Of a stretch of DNA of 64,000 bases, positions 24,646-33,582 are shown in pieces. Source of the stretch: Marinimicrobium locisalis. Lineage in GTDB: Bacteria > Pseudomonadota > Gammaproteobacteria > Pseudomonadales > Cellvibrionaceae. The stretch spans positions 62,001-126,000 of the forward strand of contig NZ_JBDLLG010000012.1 in the NCBI RefSeq assembly GCF_039822625.1, given 5' to 3'. Under the pieces are notes generated by a model that worked only from the letters and a program-made list of their open reading frames with translations, searched no databases and was not told the DNA's origin. Numbering within the stretch: the stretch's first letter is position 1; each line of letters starts with the position of its first letter. Position numbers and translations under genes: made by a program.

Positions 24646-26394
24646 TTAGTCCTCCTCGTACAGTACCTGAAGAGCACCGGAAACATAGATCAGAGGCGCA
24701 TTCCAGTTGATCGTTACTTCATTGGATGCGTAGCTGCACCAGTGGTCCAGATAGGACTTCGCCGGCTTGTCCGACGGATAAGCGACGGGGCAGTCCCCCG
24801 CATCCTGCTGGCCACTGTGCGGCCCGCCGGCCAGAAACCCTGGCACAGGGGCCTCTATGCCGTCGGCCGCCGAGGGGCGGTGGTGGATGTGCATCGGCGT
24901 CTTGGCGCCGTAGCCGGTCACGTAGGAGTAACCCGTGGGGTTGCGCCCCAGCACATAATCCATTAACGACTGAGCGGCGGCCAGGTAGTTCTCGTTGTCC
25001 GTCAGTCGGTAGGCGGCTATCAGCATCATGGCGCTATTCATGGCAACGCCATTACTCCCCCACACGAAATCCTCCGCGCGCATGGGGACGCCGGCCGCGG
25101 AGCGCCGCCACTCATGGTACAGCTCATCACCCAGCGACTTTACCCGCTCGGCCACCAGCGCTTGTGCCGCCTCGGGCAGACTGGCCCGGTGCTCCGCCAG
25201 GGAAAGCCAAGCCAAACCGCTGGAATCGGCCCAATTCGGAACACGGTTCTCTACCGGGGTCGGCGCAATGGCCTCCCAGTACTTGGGCTCGCCCGTGGTC
25301 AGGTACAGTTCCGCCGCGGCCCAGGCAAATTCGTCGTGAAACTCCTCATCTCCGTACTCCCCGGTGTGAATATCTTCGGGGTTGCGGTAGATCACCTCGG
25401 GGTTGGCTTTCGCCCACTCCCAGGCAGCCACGGCGGCGGTGCGAGCGATATCGGAAAAATCGGGGTAGGCGGTGTCGTAGTCGGCGTAGACCCGGCTGGC
25501 CACGGCCATAACCGCCGCAAAGTTAAGGGCCGCGGCCGTACCCTTCTTGACGAAGTATCGCTGAGCGGTGGCCTGGTCCGGCATCACTTTGTCGGAGAAG
25601 CGTTTGGTCGTCAGTTTGTGGTAAACACCACCGTCGTTGGGGTCCTGCATGGTGAGCATCCAGCTCAGGTTCCACATGACCTCGTTCAGCAGGTCGGGGA
25701 CGGCATCCCCGCTCTCCGGAATATTGAGCTCGCGTCCCTGATAGTAACGCGGGAAGTGCTCGTAGGCGGCCAGCAGCGTGTAGGTACTAATGCCGGAATT
25801 CACAATGTATTTGTTGTAGTCGCCCGCATCGTACCACCCACGGGGCGAGGCGAGAGTCGTGCCTTCCGGTCGCTCGGCGCTCGCCGCGGAGCGATGAATT
25901 TCCACCTGTTCATCCGGGTGGCCCAAGGCGCGGGCATAAACACCCGCTCTTTCTTCTTCCAGGGCCATGCTGGCACGGTTGAAATAATAGGCTTTAACCG
26001 CCGCATCGTTAAGCGACGCATATACCGACCCATCAATGAGGAAAGCTCGAGACTCCTCCAGACCCGGCACTCGCAGCCGGTAATGGCCAGGCTGCGTCAG
26101 CTCGGAAAAATCGGCTCGCCGTACGCTTTCCCCCGAGTGCGGCCAACGCTCGGCCGCGCTCAAAGCCCCGCTGTACGCCGTGCGCCCGCTGCCTTGCTCA
26201 ACGACTTCAAAGGTGTCGCCAAAGCCGGCGGGCACGGTGGCCTCTTTCACCGCTTGCGGCGGATACCCCAGTTGATTGACTTGAATAGATGCTTCCACCA
26301 CTTCGGAAGCTTCCCGGGGCGGTTCGGACTGACAGGCCGCAAGCCCGGCGAGCAAGACGCACAGAACAAGGGCGGAGCAACGAGCGTTGAACAT
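24646..26394 (-). CDS. GH9 family glycoside hydrolase lipoprotein
   Basis: This 582-aa predicted lipoprotein starts at the ATG at 26394, which follows an AGAGGT site and gives a signal peptide with lipobox LAAC (Cys21). Residues about 35-120 form the immunoglobulin-like domain common in front of GH9 modules (IQVNQLGYPPQAVK). The catalytic module follows, with GWYDAGDYNKYIVNSG (Asp189 and Asp192) and the C-terminal acid SYASNEVTINWN (Glu559). There is no carbohydrate-binding module. Membrane-anchored GH9 enzymes of this layout in gammaproteobacteria act on cello-oligosaccharides or, in some vibrios, chitosan oligomers; the substrate cannot be fixed from sequence alone. Confidence 0.93.
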   Translation of the reverse strand: MFNARCSALVLCVLLAGLAACQSEPPREASEVVEASIQVNQLGYPPQAVKEATVPAGFGDTFEVVEQGSGRTAYSGALSAAERWPHSGESVRRADFSELTQPGHYRLRVPGLEESRAFLIDGSVYASLNDAAVKAYYFNRASMALEEERAGVYARALGHPDEQVEIHRSAASAERPEGTTLASPRGWYDAGDYNKYIVNSGISTYTLLAAYEHFPRYYQGRELNIPESGDAVPDLLNEVMWNLSWMLTMQDPNDGGVYHKLTTKRFSDKVMPDQATAQRYFVKKGTAAALNFAAVMAVASRVYADYDTAYPDFSDIARTAAVAAWEWAKANPEVIYRNPEDIHTGEYGDEEFHDEFAWAAAELYLTTGEPKYWEAIAPTPVENRVPNWADSSGLAWLSLAEHRASLPEAAQALVAERVKSLGDELYHEWRRSAAGVPMRAEDFVWGSNGVAMNSAMMLIAAYRLTDNENYLAAAQSLMDYVLGRNPTGYSYVTGYGAKTPMHIHHRPSAADGIEAPVPGFLAGGPHSGQQDAGDCPVAYPSDKPAKSYLDHWCSYASNEVTINWNAPLIYVSGALQVLYEED

Positions 26395-26526
26395 AAATGA
26401 CCTCTGAATTCTTTTTTGGTTATGGTATTGACCGTGGGCTGAGCGGCCTGAGTTATCGCAAGGCCGACTCTGTGCCGGGAAAGAATAGCGCAAGCCCAGA
26501 CTCTCGTCAGGCGACTTTACCTAACC

Positions 26527-27237
26527 CTATAGGTTTAACACTTTTTTAACGAAGGGAATGGTCAGCTTGCGCTGCTCCGCCAAGGAGGCGTGATCAAGCC
26601 GCTGCAGGTAACAAAAAAGCTCGTTCATATCTCTGGGCACACGCTGCAAAATATAGTGTGCCACTTCTTCGTTGAGCTCCAACCCGCGCGCACGGGCACG
26701 GTGGCGCAGGGCCAGTTGTTTTTCTTCGTCACTGAGCGGGTGTACTTGGCAGGTCATCCCCCACTGCAGCCGCGAGCGCAGATCCGGCAGTTCAATGGGC
26801 AGTTCGCGCGGGCCCTGAACGGCGGCGACCAACAGCCTGCCACCGTTATCGCGCAGGCGATTGAACAGGTGGAAGAGCGCTTCTTCCCAGTCCGGCTTGC
26901 CCGCGACCGCCTCGAGACCATCCAGGCAAAGGTAGTCCAGTTGGTCGAGCCCATCGAGCAGCGCCTCGGGGGCAAAGCCTACCACCTCCCTCAGGGGTAG
27001 GTATTGAATGGCCTGGCCGGCATCCTGGGCGCGGTGGCCCGCGGCCTGAAGCAGGTGGGTAAGCCCTACGCCGGAGCGGCCCCACAGGTAAATGAACCAC
27101 TCACCACGGCCTTCGGCCTGGGCTTTAAGCAACTCCAGGCTTGCAGCGTTTGCGGATCCCTCCGGCGCGTAGAAGTTATCGAAAGTGGCGTCATCATTCA
27201 GGCTAACGCCGAGGGACAATTGCTGAGGGTTGGCCAT
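26527..27237 (-). CDS. hda: DnaA regulatory inactivator Hda
   Basis: This 236-aa DnaA-like AAA+ protein, together with the DNA-loaded beta clamp, stimulates ATP hydrolysis by DnaA after initiation. The N-terminal clamp-binding motif is QQLSLGV (residues 5-11). The P-loop is GRSGVGLTH (53-61), in which the usual Lys is replaced, as is normal for Hda. No DNA-binding domain IV is present, which separates it from DnaA. The DUF2066 gene precedes it by 25 bp on the same strand, a common gammaproteobacterial arrangement. Confidence 0.95.
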   Translation of the reverse strand: MANPQQLSLGVSLNDDATFDNFYAPEGSANAASLELLKAQAEGRGEWFIYLWGRSGVGLTHLLQAAGHRAQDAGQAIQYLPLREVVGFAPEALLDGLDQLDYLCLDGLEAVAGKPDWEEALFHLFNRLRDNGGRLLVAAVQGPRELPIELPDLRSRLQWGMTCQVHPLSDEEKQLALRHRARARGLELNEEVAHYILQRVPRDMNELFCYLQRLDHASLAEQRKLTIPFVKKVLNL

Positions 27238-27262
27238 GCCGTGGGCGACTCCTTGGTGGAAC

Positions 27263-28384
27263 TTACTGCCAAGTGTAACTCAGAGGGTTCGCCAGAGTCC
27301 CCTCGGGCTCGAACCGATTGCCAGACAAACTGATTCGGCCGCTCTGCATCGCGGGCACCAACTGCCCATCACGCTCAAGCATCCCCAACAGTTGCGAGCG
27401 GTCCCCTTCGACCATCAACCTGAGGGTCAACACGCCGGGGCGCAAGGTAATCAGTCCCGCACGACGCACCATGGCGAGGTCTTCGAGGTACCGCTCCACC
27501 GCCTTGTACTCCCCGAAACCGTCCACGCCACCGACCTGCATCACCACCGTCCCGGGGCCTTCCTCCCGAGGTACGATGGCGTACAGACTGGCGAAGTGGT
27601 TGGCGGTTTCATCAATCGCCTGGGACAGAACGCCCTCGACCGAATCGGCTCGCACATAAAACGTGGGGTTGCCGAGGTTGTGGTACAGCTGCCAATCCGA
27701 ACGCCACTGCCCGCCGGTGGTTTCACTGTACCGCCCCACCAAAATCGCCTCCGCGTCATAGCGTTGCGAGGCTTTGCGAATGGCCTCCTCGTCCAGTTCC
27801 CAGAGCTGGCGCGCCTGCAGTGCCAAGCGGTCTTCCAGGTCATTTAGCGGCACCACCAGGGGCAGCCCCCGCACGCGGGCTCTGGCGCGCAGCTGCTCGC
27901 GCCGTTCGCTATCGGAAACACGGCTAAGGTCGCCGCCCTCCCGAGTCACCATCCAAACCAGAACACCCGGCCGGTTCGCCGGCCAAAGCGACAAGTTGGC
28001 CGAGCGCAGCAACCGCTCCACCTCGACCGAGGAAAATCTCATCACCAGGCGGCTCGCGGGGCGCGCCTCACCACCCACCTCCACGGTCTCCCGGGTGGAG
28101 CCGTAGTTGAACTCGGTAATAAACCCTTCCGCCCGTGTCAGCGCCTCCTGCACCTGCGGGTGCTCTCGGGCCTGGGTATCGCCGGTCACTCTAACCACCA
28201 GGTCGGCCAGCCCCTCGCGCGCGGCGCGCTGGCGCTCCGCCTCCGACTGGGAGGTCACCAACACCTCTGCCGTATACAGGTCCACCACCTGATCGGCGCG
28301 GACGACGGTGGCCATGGCCAACCCCACCAGAATCACGCCCAGGGACCGGACACATGCCGTTGCTGTTGCCAATGCTCGCCTCAA
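27263..28384 (-). CDS. DUF2066 family secreted protein
   Basis: This 373-aa protein has a signal peptide (about residues 1-30, SLGVILVGLAMATVVRADQ) and the DUF2066 body (VDLYTAEVLVTSQSEAERQ and DLVVRVTGDTQAREHPQV). The start is taken as TTG at 28384 because AGAGGCG lies six bases upstream and no in-frame ATG would leave a full signal peptide. The function is unknown; it is typically found just upstream of hda and opposite purM, exactly as here. It is periplasmic by prediction. Confidence 0.85.
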   Translation of the reverse strand: MRRALATATACVRSLGVILVGLAMATVVRADQVVDLYTAEVLVTSQSEAERQRAAREGLADLVVRVTGDTQAREHPQVQEALTRAEGFITEFNYGSTRETVEVGGEARPASRLVMRFSSVEVERLLRSANLSLWPANRPGVLVWMVTREGGDLSRVSDSERREQLRARARVRGLPLVVPLNDLEDRLALQARQLWELDEEAIRKASQRYDAEAILVGRYSETTGGQWRSDWQLYHNLGNPTFYVRADSVEGVLSQAIDETANHFASLYAIVPREEGPGTVVMQVGGVDGFGEYKAVERYLEDLAMVRRAGLITLRPGVLTLRLMVEGDRSQLLGMLERDGQLVPAMQSGRISLSGNRFEPEGTLANPLSYTWQ

Positions 28385-28528
28385 GGTATCGCCTCTGTCG
28401 TTGTACGCGGTTTCGCACCCGGTCGCCCGTGGTGGCGGCTAAAGGGCCGCATTGTAGCAGGCTGTGGAATTGGCGAAAGGTTCCCCGGCACGCGCAAACC
28501 GGGACTCGCTCGCATTTCGACCATAAAC

Positions 28529-28537
28529 TGATAGAAT
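28529..28537 (+). promoter_or_regulatory. Extended -10 promoter candidate for purMN
   Basis: TGA-TAGAAT forms an extended -10 box about 75 bp ahead of purM with no good -35. No PurR box could be recognised nearby. Confidence 0.4.
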
Positions 28538-28612
28538 ACGCGGCCATCGAATTCACTCAATCCCGTCCAGCGCGGCAGCCCGCTGCCGTCATTCCGAGAG
28601 CACAGCCCATTC

Positions 28613-29671
28613 ATGACTGAAAAACACCCGAAACCGTCACTGAGTTATAAAGATGCCGGCGTCGATATCGACGCGGGGGAAGCCCTGGTCGAGCGCATTA
28701 AAGGCGTGGCCAAACGGACCCGCCGCCCCGAAGTCCTCGGTGGGCTCGGCGGCTTCGGCGCTCTGTGCGAGCTACCGAAGGGCTACCGCGAGCCGGTGCT
28801 GGTTTCCGGCACCGATGGGGTGGGCACCAAGCTACGCCTGGCCATGAACCTCAAGCGCCACGACACCATCGGTATTGATCTGGTGGCCATGTGTGTGAAC
28901 GACTTGGTGGTGGCGGGCGCCGAGCCGCTGTTTTTCCTGGATTACTACGCCACCGGCAAACTCAATGTGGATGTCGCGGCGGACGTGGTGACCGGTATCG
29001 GCGCCGGCTGCGAGCAGGCCGGCTGCGCACTGGTCGGGGGCGAAACCGCCGAAATGCCCGGCATGTACGAGGGCGACGATTACGACCTGGCCGGCTTTTG
29101 CGTCGGCGTCGTGGAGAAATCGGACATCATCGACGGCAAGAAAGTCGCCGCCGGAGACAGCCTGATCGCCCTGGCTTCCAGTGGGCCCCACTCGAACGGC
29201 TACTCCCTGATCCGCAAGGTGATTGAGGTCAGCGGCGCCGACCTGAGCCAGGACTGCGATGGTCAGCCCCTGAGCGATGCTCTGATGGCACCTACCCGAA
29301 TTTACGTCAAACCGCTGCTGGAGCTGATTCGCAGCTCGGAAGTCCACGCGCTCTCTCATATTACCGGTGGCGGGCTGCTAGAAAATATTCCACGCGTACT
29401 GCCCGAGGATTGCAAGGCGGTGATCGACACCCAGCGGTGGGAAATGCCCGCCGTGTTCCGCTGGCTGCAACAGGCCGGAAACGTGGCCTCTCGCGAGATG
29501 TATCGCACCTTTAACTGCGGTGTGGGCATGGTGCTCGCCGTACCCGCCGCGCGTGAAGCCGAAGCGTTGGAACTGTTGCGCCAGGCCGGCGAACAGGCTT
29601 TCACGATTGGCAATATTGCCCCGAGGGAAGGAGATGAGGAACAGGTCGAACTACAGGGGGTGAGTGCTTGA
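28613..29671 (+). CDS. purM: Phosphoribosylformylglycinamidine cyclo-ligase PurM
   Basis: This 352-aa cytoplasmic AIR synthetase catalyses ATP-dependent closure of the imidazole ring in purine synthesis. Typical stretches are LSYKDAGVDIDAGEALVERIK, VSGTDGVGTKLRLA, GIDLVAMCVNDLVVAGAEPLFFLDYYATG and HITGGGLLENIPRVLPE. The stop overlaps the purN start (TTGA), the tightest possible coupling. Confidence 0.98.
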   Translation: MTEKHPKPSLSYKDAGVDIDAGEALVERIKGVAKRTRRPEVLGGLGGFGALCELPKGYREPVLVSGTDGVGTKLRLAMNLKRHDTIGIDLVAMCVNDLVVAGAEPLFFLDYYATGKLNVDVAADVVTGIGAGCEQAGCALVGGETAEMPGMYEGDDYDLAGFCVGVVEKSDIIDGKKVAAGDSLIALASSGPHSNGYSLIRKVIEVSGADLSQDCDGQPLSDALMAPTRIYVKPLLELIRSSEVHALSHITGGGLLENIPRVLPEDCKAVIDTQRWEMPAVFRWLQQAGNVASREMYRTFNCGVGMVLAVPAAREAEALELLRQAGEQAFTIGNIAPREGDEEQVELQGVSA

Positions 29672-30333
29672 GTCAGACCCATCCTCTGCGTGTTGTCGTT
29701 CTGATCAGTGGCAGCGGCTCCAACCTCCAGGCGCTGATCGATGGACAAAAACAGGGCGAGCTCCCTGTCGAGATCGTCGCGGTCATCAGCAACCGGGCCG
29801 CTGTGCGCGGATTGCAGCGGGCCGAACAGGCCGGCATACCCGCTCTGATCCTGGACCATACCCAATACGAGTCTCGGGAAGCCTTCGACGAAGCCCTGCA
29901 AGCTCAGATCGACGAATATCGCCCGGAGCTGGTGGTACTGGCGGGTTTTATGCGTATTCTCACCCCCGGTTTCACCCGTCACTACGAGGGCCGGATGTTC
30001 AACATCCACCCCTCCCTGCTCCCCAAGTACCAGGGGCTGCACACCCACCAACGGGTGCTGGATGCTGGCGAGAGCGAACACGGCGTGACCGTGCATTTCG
30101 TAACCCCCGAGCTCGACGGCGGCCCCCCCGTGATTCAAGCGCGAGTGCCCGTGCTTGAAGGCGATACGGCCGAGACCCTGGCCGCCCGTGTGCAACAGCA
30201 GGAACACAGCATTTACCCCCTGGCGGTTAAATGGTTTGCCCAGGGGCGCCTGCAAATGAAATCGGGAAAAGCGTTACTGGATAACGAACCTTTAGGGCCT
30301 CAAGGGTATCTAATGGGTACCACTCAGCCCTGA
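29668..30333 (+). CDS. purN: Phosphoribosylglycinamide formyltransferase PurN
   Basis: This 221-aa folate-dependent GAR transformylase contains VLISGSGSNLQALID for phosphoribosyl binding and the catalytic triad N112, H114 (FNIHPSLLPKYQG) and D150 (PELDGG). The start is TTG at 29668, overlapping the purM TGA; no in-frame ATG or GTG precedes the first conserved residues, and GGGGTGAG lies just upstream. It is the second gene of purM-purN-DUF3108. Confidence 0.96.
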   Translation: MSQTHPLRVVVLISGSGSNLQALIDGQKQGELPVEIVAVISNRAAVRGLQRAEQAGIPALILDHTQYESREAFDEALQAQIDEYRPELVVLAGFMRILTPGFTRHYEGRMFNIHPSLLPKYQGLHTHQRVLDAGESEHGVTVHFVTPELDGGPPVIQARVPVLEGDTAETLAARVQQQEHSIYPLAVKWFAQGRLQMKSGKALLDNEPLGPQGYLMGTTQP

Positions 30334-30356
30334 TTTGTACGCCAAGGAGCCATTTT

Positions 30357-31070
30357 ATGCCCCTGAAACCCCTCTTAACCGTTGCCGCTCTAGCCCTGAG
30401 CGCCGCGTTTGCCCCCGCCCTTGAGGCGGAGATGCCTAAAAGTTTCAAAAATGAGTACTCCACGCGCATTTTTGGCATCAAAGTCACCGTAACCCACGAA
30501 TTATCCGACCTGAAGAATGAAGGGCAACAGTTGCGGTTCGAGGCTGACTCGTGGATTGGCAACATTGAAGAAATTTCCCAATTCCACTGGAATGAAGGCG
30601 TGGTGCAGCCACAAAAATACTTCTATAAGCGCCGGGGCCTGGGTCGGGACCGGGATGCGGAGCTGACATTCGACTGGGAGGCTGAGCGGGTGACTAATGA
30701 CGTTCAGGGGAAAAGCTGGGATATGGATATCCACAAAAACGTGCAGGACAAGCTGAGCTACCAAGTTCAGCTCCAGAAAGACATGATCGCCGGCAAGGAC
30801 AACCTGGTCTACCCCATCGCCGACGGGGGAGAGATGAAAGTGTATCGATTTGAAATTGTCTCCGAAGAGCGGTTGAATACACCGATGGGGCCGGTCGACA
30901 CCGTCAAGGTCAAACGCAGCCGGGACGACGATGACCGGGCCACCTTCGCTTGGCTGGCTCCCAAATGGGATTATCTGCTGGTGCGTCTGGAACAACGCGA
31001 GGATGGCGACTCGCACACCATCAATATCGATAAGGCGCGAATCAACGGCAAGACCATTGAGGCGTTTTGA
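30357..31070 (+). CDS. DUF3108 secreted protein
   Basis: This 237-aa protein has a signal peptide (about residues 1-24, cleavage near ALEA-E) and a beta-rich DUF3108 body. An AAGGAG site precedes the start by 7 bases. It is found downstream of purMN in many pseudomonad-type genomes but has no assigned function; a periplasmic location and a lipocalin-like or LolA-like fold are guesses from the family description. The last conserved segment is WLAPKWDYLLVRLEQREDG. Confidence 0.85.
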   Translation: MPLKPLLTVAALALSAAFAPALEAEMPKSFKNEYSTRIFGIKVTVTHELSDLKNEGQQLRFEADSWIGNIEEISQFHWNEGVVQPQKYFYKRRGLGRDRDAELTFDWEAERVTNDVQGKSWDMDIHKNVQDKLSYQVQLQKDMIAGKDNLVYPIADGGEMKVYRFEIVSEERLNTPMGPVDTVKVKRSRDDDDRATFAWLAPKWDYLLVRLEQREDGDSHTINIDKARINGKTIEAF

Positions 31071-31176
31071 GAGCCGATTTCGGGTGACCCTGGGGCCAAA
31101 AGGTTGTAATTCCGTGCCACTGCCCCCACCCACCTAAAACGACTTTACATTCACCCAAAAACCAATAGGTTATTTT

Positions 31177-31662
31177 ATGAGCATTTCCAACAACAGCGTC
31201 GTCAGCTTTCATTACACCCTGACCGACAGCGACGGCAAGCAGCTGGACCAGTCAACCGACGAGCGTGGTCCGCTGACCTACCTGCACGGCGCTGGCAACA
31301 TCATCCCCGGCCTTGAAAAGCAGCTCGAAGGCAAAGCGGTGGGTGATAAGCTGACCGCCCAAGTACCGGCGGCCGAAGCTTATGGTGAGCGCAGTGACAA
31401 CCTGATCCAGGAACTGCCCGCCAATATGTTTACCGGCGTGGAAAAAGTGGAAGAGGGCATGGAATTTCAAGCCCAGACCGAGCAAGGCACTCAGATCGTG
31501 CGCGTGGCCAAGGTGGACGGCGATACCGTCACTATCGACGCCAACCATCCGCTTGCGGGCGTGGACCTGAACTTCGATGTAGAGGTCACCGAGGTGCGTG
31601 ACGCCACCGAAGAAGAAGTATCCCACGGCCACGTCCACGGTCCCGATGGTGAAGAGCACTAA
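31177..31662 (+). CDS. FKBP-type peptidyl-prolyl isomerase (SlyD/FkpB type)
   Basis: This 161-aa cytoplasmic isomerase has the FKBP half-sites VVSFHYTLTDSDGKQLDQS, GPLTYLHGAGNIIPGLEKQLEGK and PAAEAYGER flanking the insert-in-flap chaperone domain (about residues 75-125). The C-terminus SHGHVHGPDGEEH is a short His-rich tail, a shortened version of the metal-binding tail of SlyD. The ribosome site is weak (AATAGGT). A strong terminator follows 38 bp after the stop. Confidence 0.92.
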   Translation: MSISNNSVVSFHYTLTDSDGKQLDQSTDERGPLTYLHGAGNIIPGLEKQLEGKAVGDKLTAQVPAAEAYGERSDNLIQELPANMFTGVEKVEEGMEFQAQTEQGTQIVRVAKVDGDTVTIDANHPLAGVDLNFDVEVTEVRDATEEEVSHGHVHGPDGEEH

Positions 31663-31700
31663 GCGAAACCCCGCTCAGGCATCTTCCGGTGCCGATTCAA

Positions 31701-31735
31701 AAAAGCCCCGGTTCGTACACCGAACCGGGGCTTTT
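31701..31735. terminator. Bidirectional rho-independent terminator
   Basis: A perfect 15-bp stem (31701-31715 with 31721-31735) encloses a 5-nt loop. Runs of A before and T after make it work on both strands. It lies between the convergent FKBP gene and the M15 peptidase gene. Confidence 0.92.
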
Positions 31736-31794
31736 TTTATGGGCGCCGCCTTTAGCCATGCAGCGAGTAGCGTGGCGACGATGTCAAAGGGCGG

Positions 31795-32922
31795 TTAAAC
31801 CACTTTGATGTGCCAGGGCTCAAAGCGAACCCCATACTGGTTGTCCTTCGTGTAGCGGATTTGCACGTACCCGAGATCCTGCATTCGCTTAAATTCGTCG
31901 GTTTCGGCGAATTTGTCCGTGAAATTGGAATAACCCCAGCCCACACGGCCCACATCAAAATCCCCCACACCGTGGTAGCTATGCCCGGGGGGAGCCAGGG
32001 AACGAGAGGCCTTGGAAAGATTGTAATGCGATTCCAGGCATTTCGAGACAAACAGATGCATCTGTTTGACGTTCCCCCGAATACCGGAGGTGAGGATCAC
32101 CGTATCGCCAATATCCTTGCGCAGCTTTTCATAGTAGGCCGAGGAGTCGCCCCGCAACAGGAAGTGCCCCGAATAGGGAATTTTAACCGCTTCTTGCTCG
32201 GGAATCTTGGCGGTCAGATCCTTAGTCACCTTCTCGCCATAAAAGCCGTATTTCTGCGCTTCGGTAAAGAAGAGCTTTTCGATCATGTCGAGCTCGACCG
32301 CGCTGAACTCGCCAATCTCGGAGTAGCGCTTGCCGTATTTGAACAGTTCATCAAACGCCAAGAGGTTGTAGTTGCCATGGCCCACCAGTCGCTCGGCGCG
32401 CTGGAACCGCAGATGCAGTGAATGCAGGGTCGCCCGCTCGGCTTCCGGCAGGAAAATATCATCGATAAAGTCGCCATTAAAGTTGCGCACTTTCTCCAGT
32501 TGCAACTCTCGCGGGCTCTCTAATGCGAGCTCTCCCCTCTGGGCTTCCACCGGTGAATGTGCCGGAGCACCCGAAGTAGGTTCTACCGGCGGAAGATTCA
32601 GAGCGATGTCGGAGGGCGTGGCCATGGAGGGTTGTGCGGCCAATTCCTCGGCCAACTCGTCAAGACTGGGCAACTCTGTCGCTTGAGCGATTTTCGCTCG
32701 CAGCACAGAGTCGCGCCCCGGTTCGGGACGAAGCTGGGCGGCCACCTCGGCCTTCTCCCGTTCGCCGATCGCAAAGGGGTCGTCGTCCATCACGTAATAG
32801 CCACTGTCCGACCACACGTCCCGGGATTTGGCGCCGTTTTGAGCCATTTGCCAAAGGTAGGCGTTGCCCGCGGTGAAGCCCACACCGGACACAAGGCCGA
32901 CGAGTAAGTCTCTGCGTTTCAC
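31795..32922 (-). CDS. M15-type D-Ala-D-Ala carboxypeptidase family protein
   Basis: This 375-aa exported protein has an N-terminal signal with a twin-arginine-like start (MKRRDLLVGLVSGVGF). Residues about 50-140 are a variable, Pro/Glu-rich linker. The C-terminal half carries the VanY-like zinc peptidase domain: GDTVILTSGIRG, SYHGVGDFDVG with His317 and nearby Asp residues, and the final FEPWH with Glu368 and His371. It should trim peptidoglycan stem peptides in the periplasm. The spacing inside SYHGVGDFD is one residue shorter than in VanY, so the substrate may differ. It is convergent with the FKBP gene. Confidence 0.85.
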   Translation of the reverse strand: MKRRDLLVGLVSGVGFTAGNAYLWQMAQNGAKSRDVWSDSGYYVMDDDPFAIGEREKAEVAAQLRPEPGRDSVLRAKIAQATELPSLDELAEELAAQPSMATPSDIALNLPPVEPTSGAPAHSPVEAQRGELALESPRELQLEKVRNFNGDFIDDIFLPEAERATLHSLHLRFQRAERLVGHGNYNLLAFDELFKYGKRYSEIGEFSAVELDMIEKLFFTEAQKYGFYGEKVTKDLTAKIPEQEAVKIPYSGHFLLRGDSSAYYEKLRKDIGDTVILTSGIRGNVKQMHLFVSKCLESHYNLSKASRSLAPPGHSYHGVGDFDVGRVGWGYSNFTDKFAETDEFKRMQDLGYVQIRYTKDNQYGVRFEPWHIKVV

Positions 32923-33582
32923 CGTTCCTCTCTTCTCTGCTCACTAAAATTCAGTCTGACGCACCGCCCATACCCGGCGGAGAGTGTGAATCCTCTGCTG
33001 TGCCTGTTTCGAACGCTGGCGAAAAACACTCAAAGAGCCGCGAACGACTCGTAAAAGCACGTTGCCAGCTCAAAGGCTGGCTTCCTAACTATAGCGGATT
33101 GGGGCACGTTTTTCAGTGTCTGCTTATATCAATTATTCTGGTTATCACCGATATCTATAAAAACCCGTTTCCACTTCACAAAATGGCGGCCGTTTCAGAG
33201 AAAACTTTAGACGCAGCCGATCGCTCCCGTCGCGATCGAGTAGATGATTTTTTCATATTGAAGGGAGGCCGCTAAAAAGCCTGCCTATAAAAACGAGACT
33301 TCCGGCGACTTTTAAACTCAGAGAGTATTACCCTCTCACCTGTATATTCTATTCGAGAATCAGCTAGCGCTACGGAGGGTTGAGCCGCTCTAGCCCCGCC
33401 TTTGCCGCTGCTATACTTCTCATTGAGGCCGTCATTTTGTCAGCCGCAGCCCCAAGCGGGGGTTTTTTAGAATGCCTGCAGCGGGGCATCACAGGCACCA
33501 TGGGCACGGCGCCCTCACATCGTTCGGCGTCGTTGCCATGCGCCCACGCATCGGGTCCATCTTTTAACCAAAGGTGAATTGC
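32923..33582. other. Gene-poor stretch, 660 bp
   Basis: There is no convincing gene; open frames at 33000-33275 and 33380-33577 lack family character. The sequence from about 33090 to 33400 looks more AT-rich than its surroundings. A TATACT near 33411 is followed about 40 bp later by a short CCCC/GGGG hairpin and six T residues (33450-33467). This could be a small RNA end or an attenuator ahead of the gene at 33583. Nothing else is recognisable. Confidence 0.5.

Noticed and set aside
25114..26400. 428-aa plus-strand open frame opposite the GH9 gene
   Set aside because: Antisense shadow; the GH9 frame has catalytic motifs and a signal peptide.
28423..28612. PurR-type operator ahead of purM
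   Set aside because: ACGCGCAAACC-like text is present but lacks the palindromic ACGCAAACG-type symmetry, so I do not call it.
33000..33275. 91-aa open frame in the gene-poor stretch
   Set aside because: Starts with GTG, no ribosome site, no recognisable domain; composition changes along its length as in non-coding DNA.
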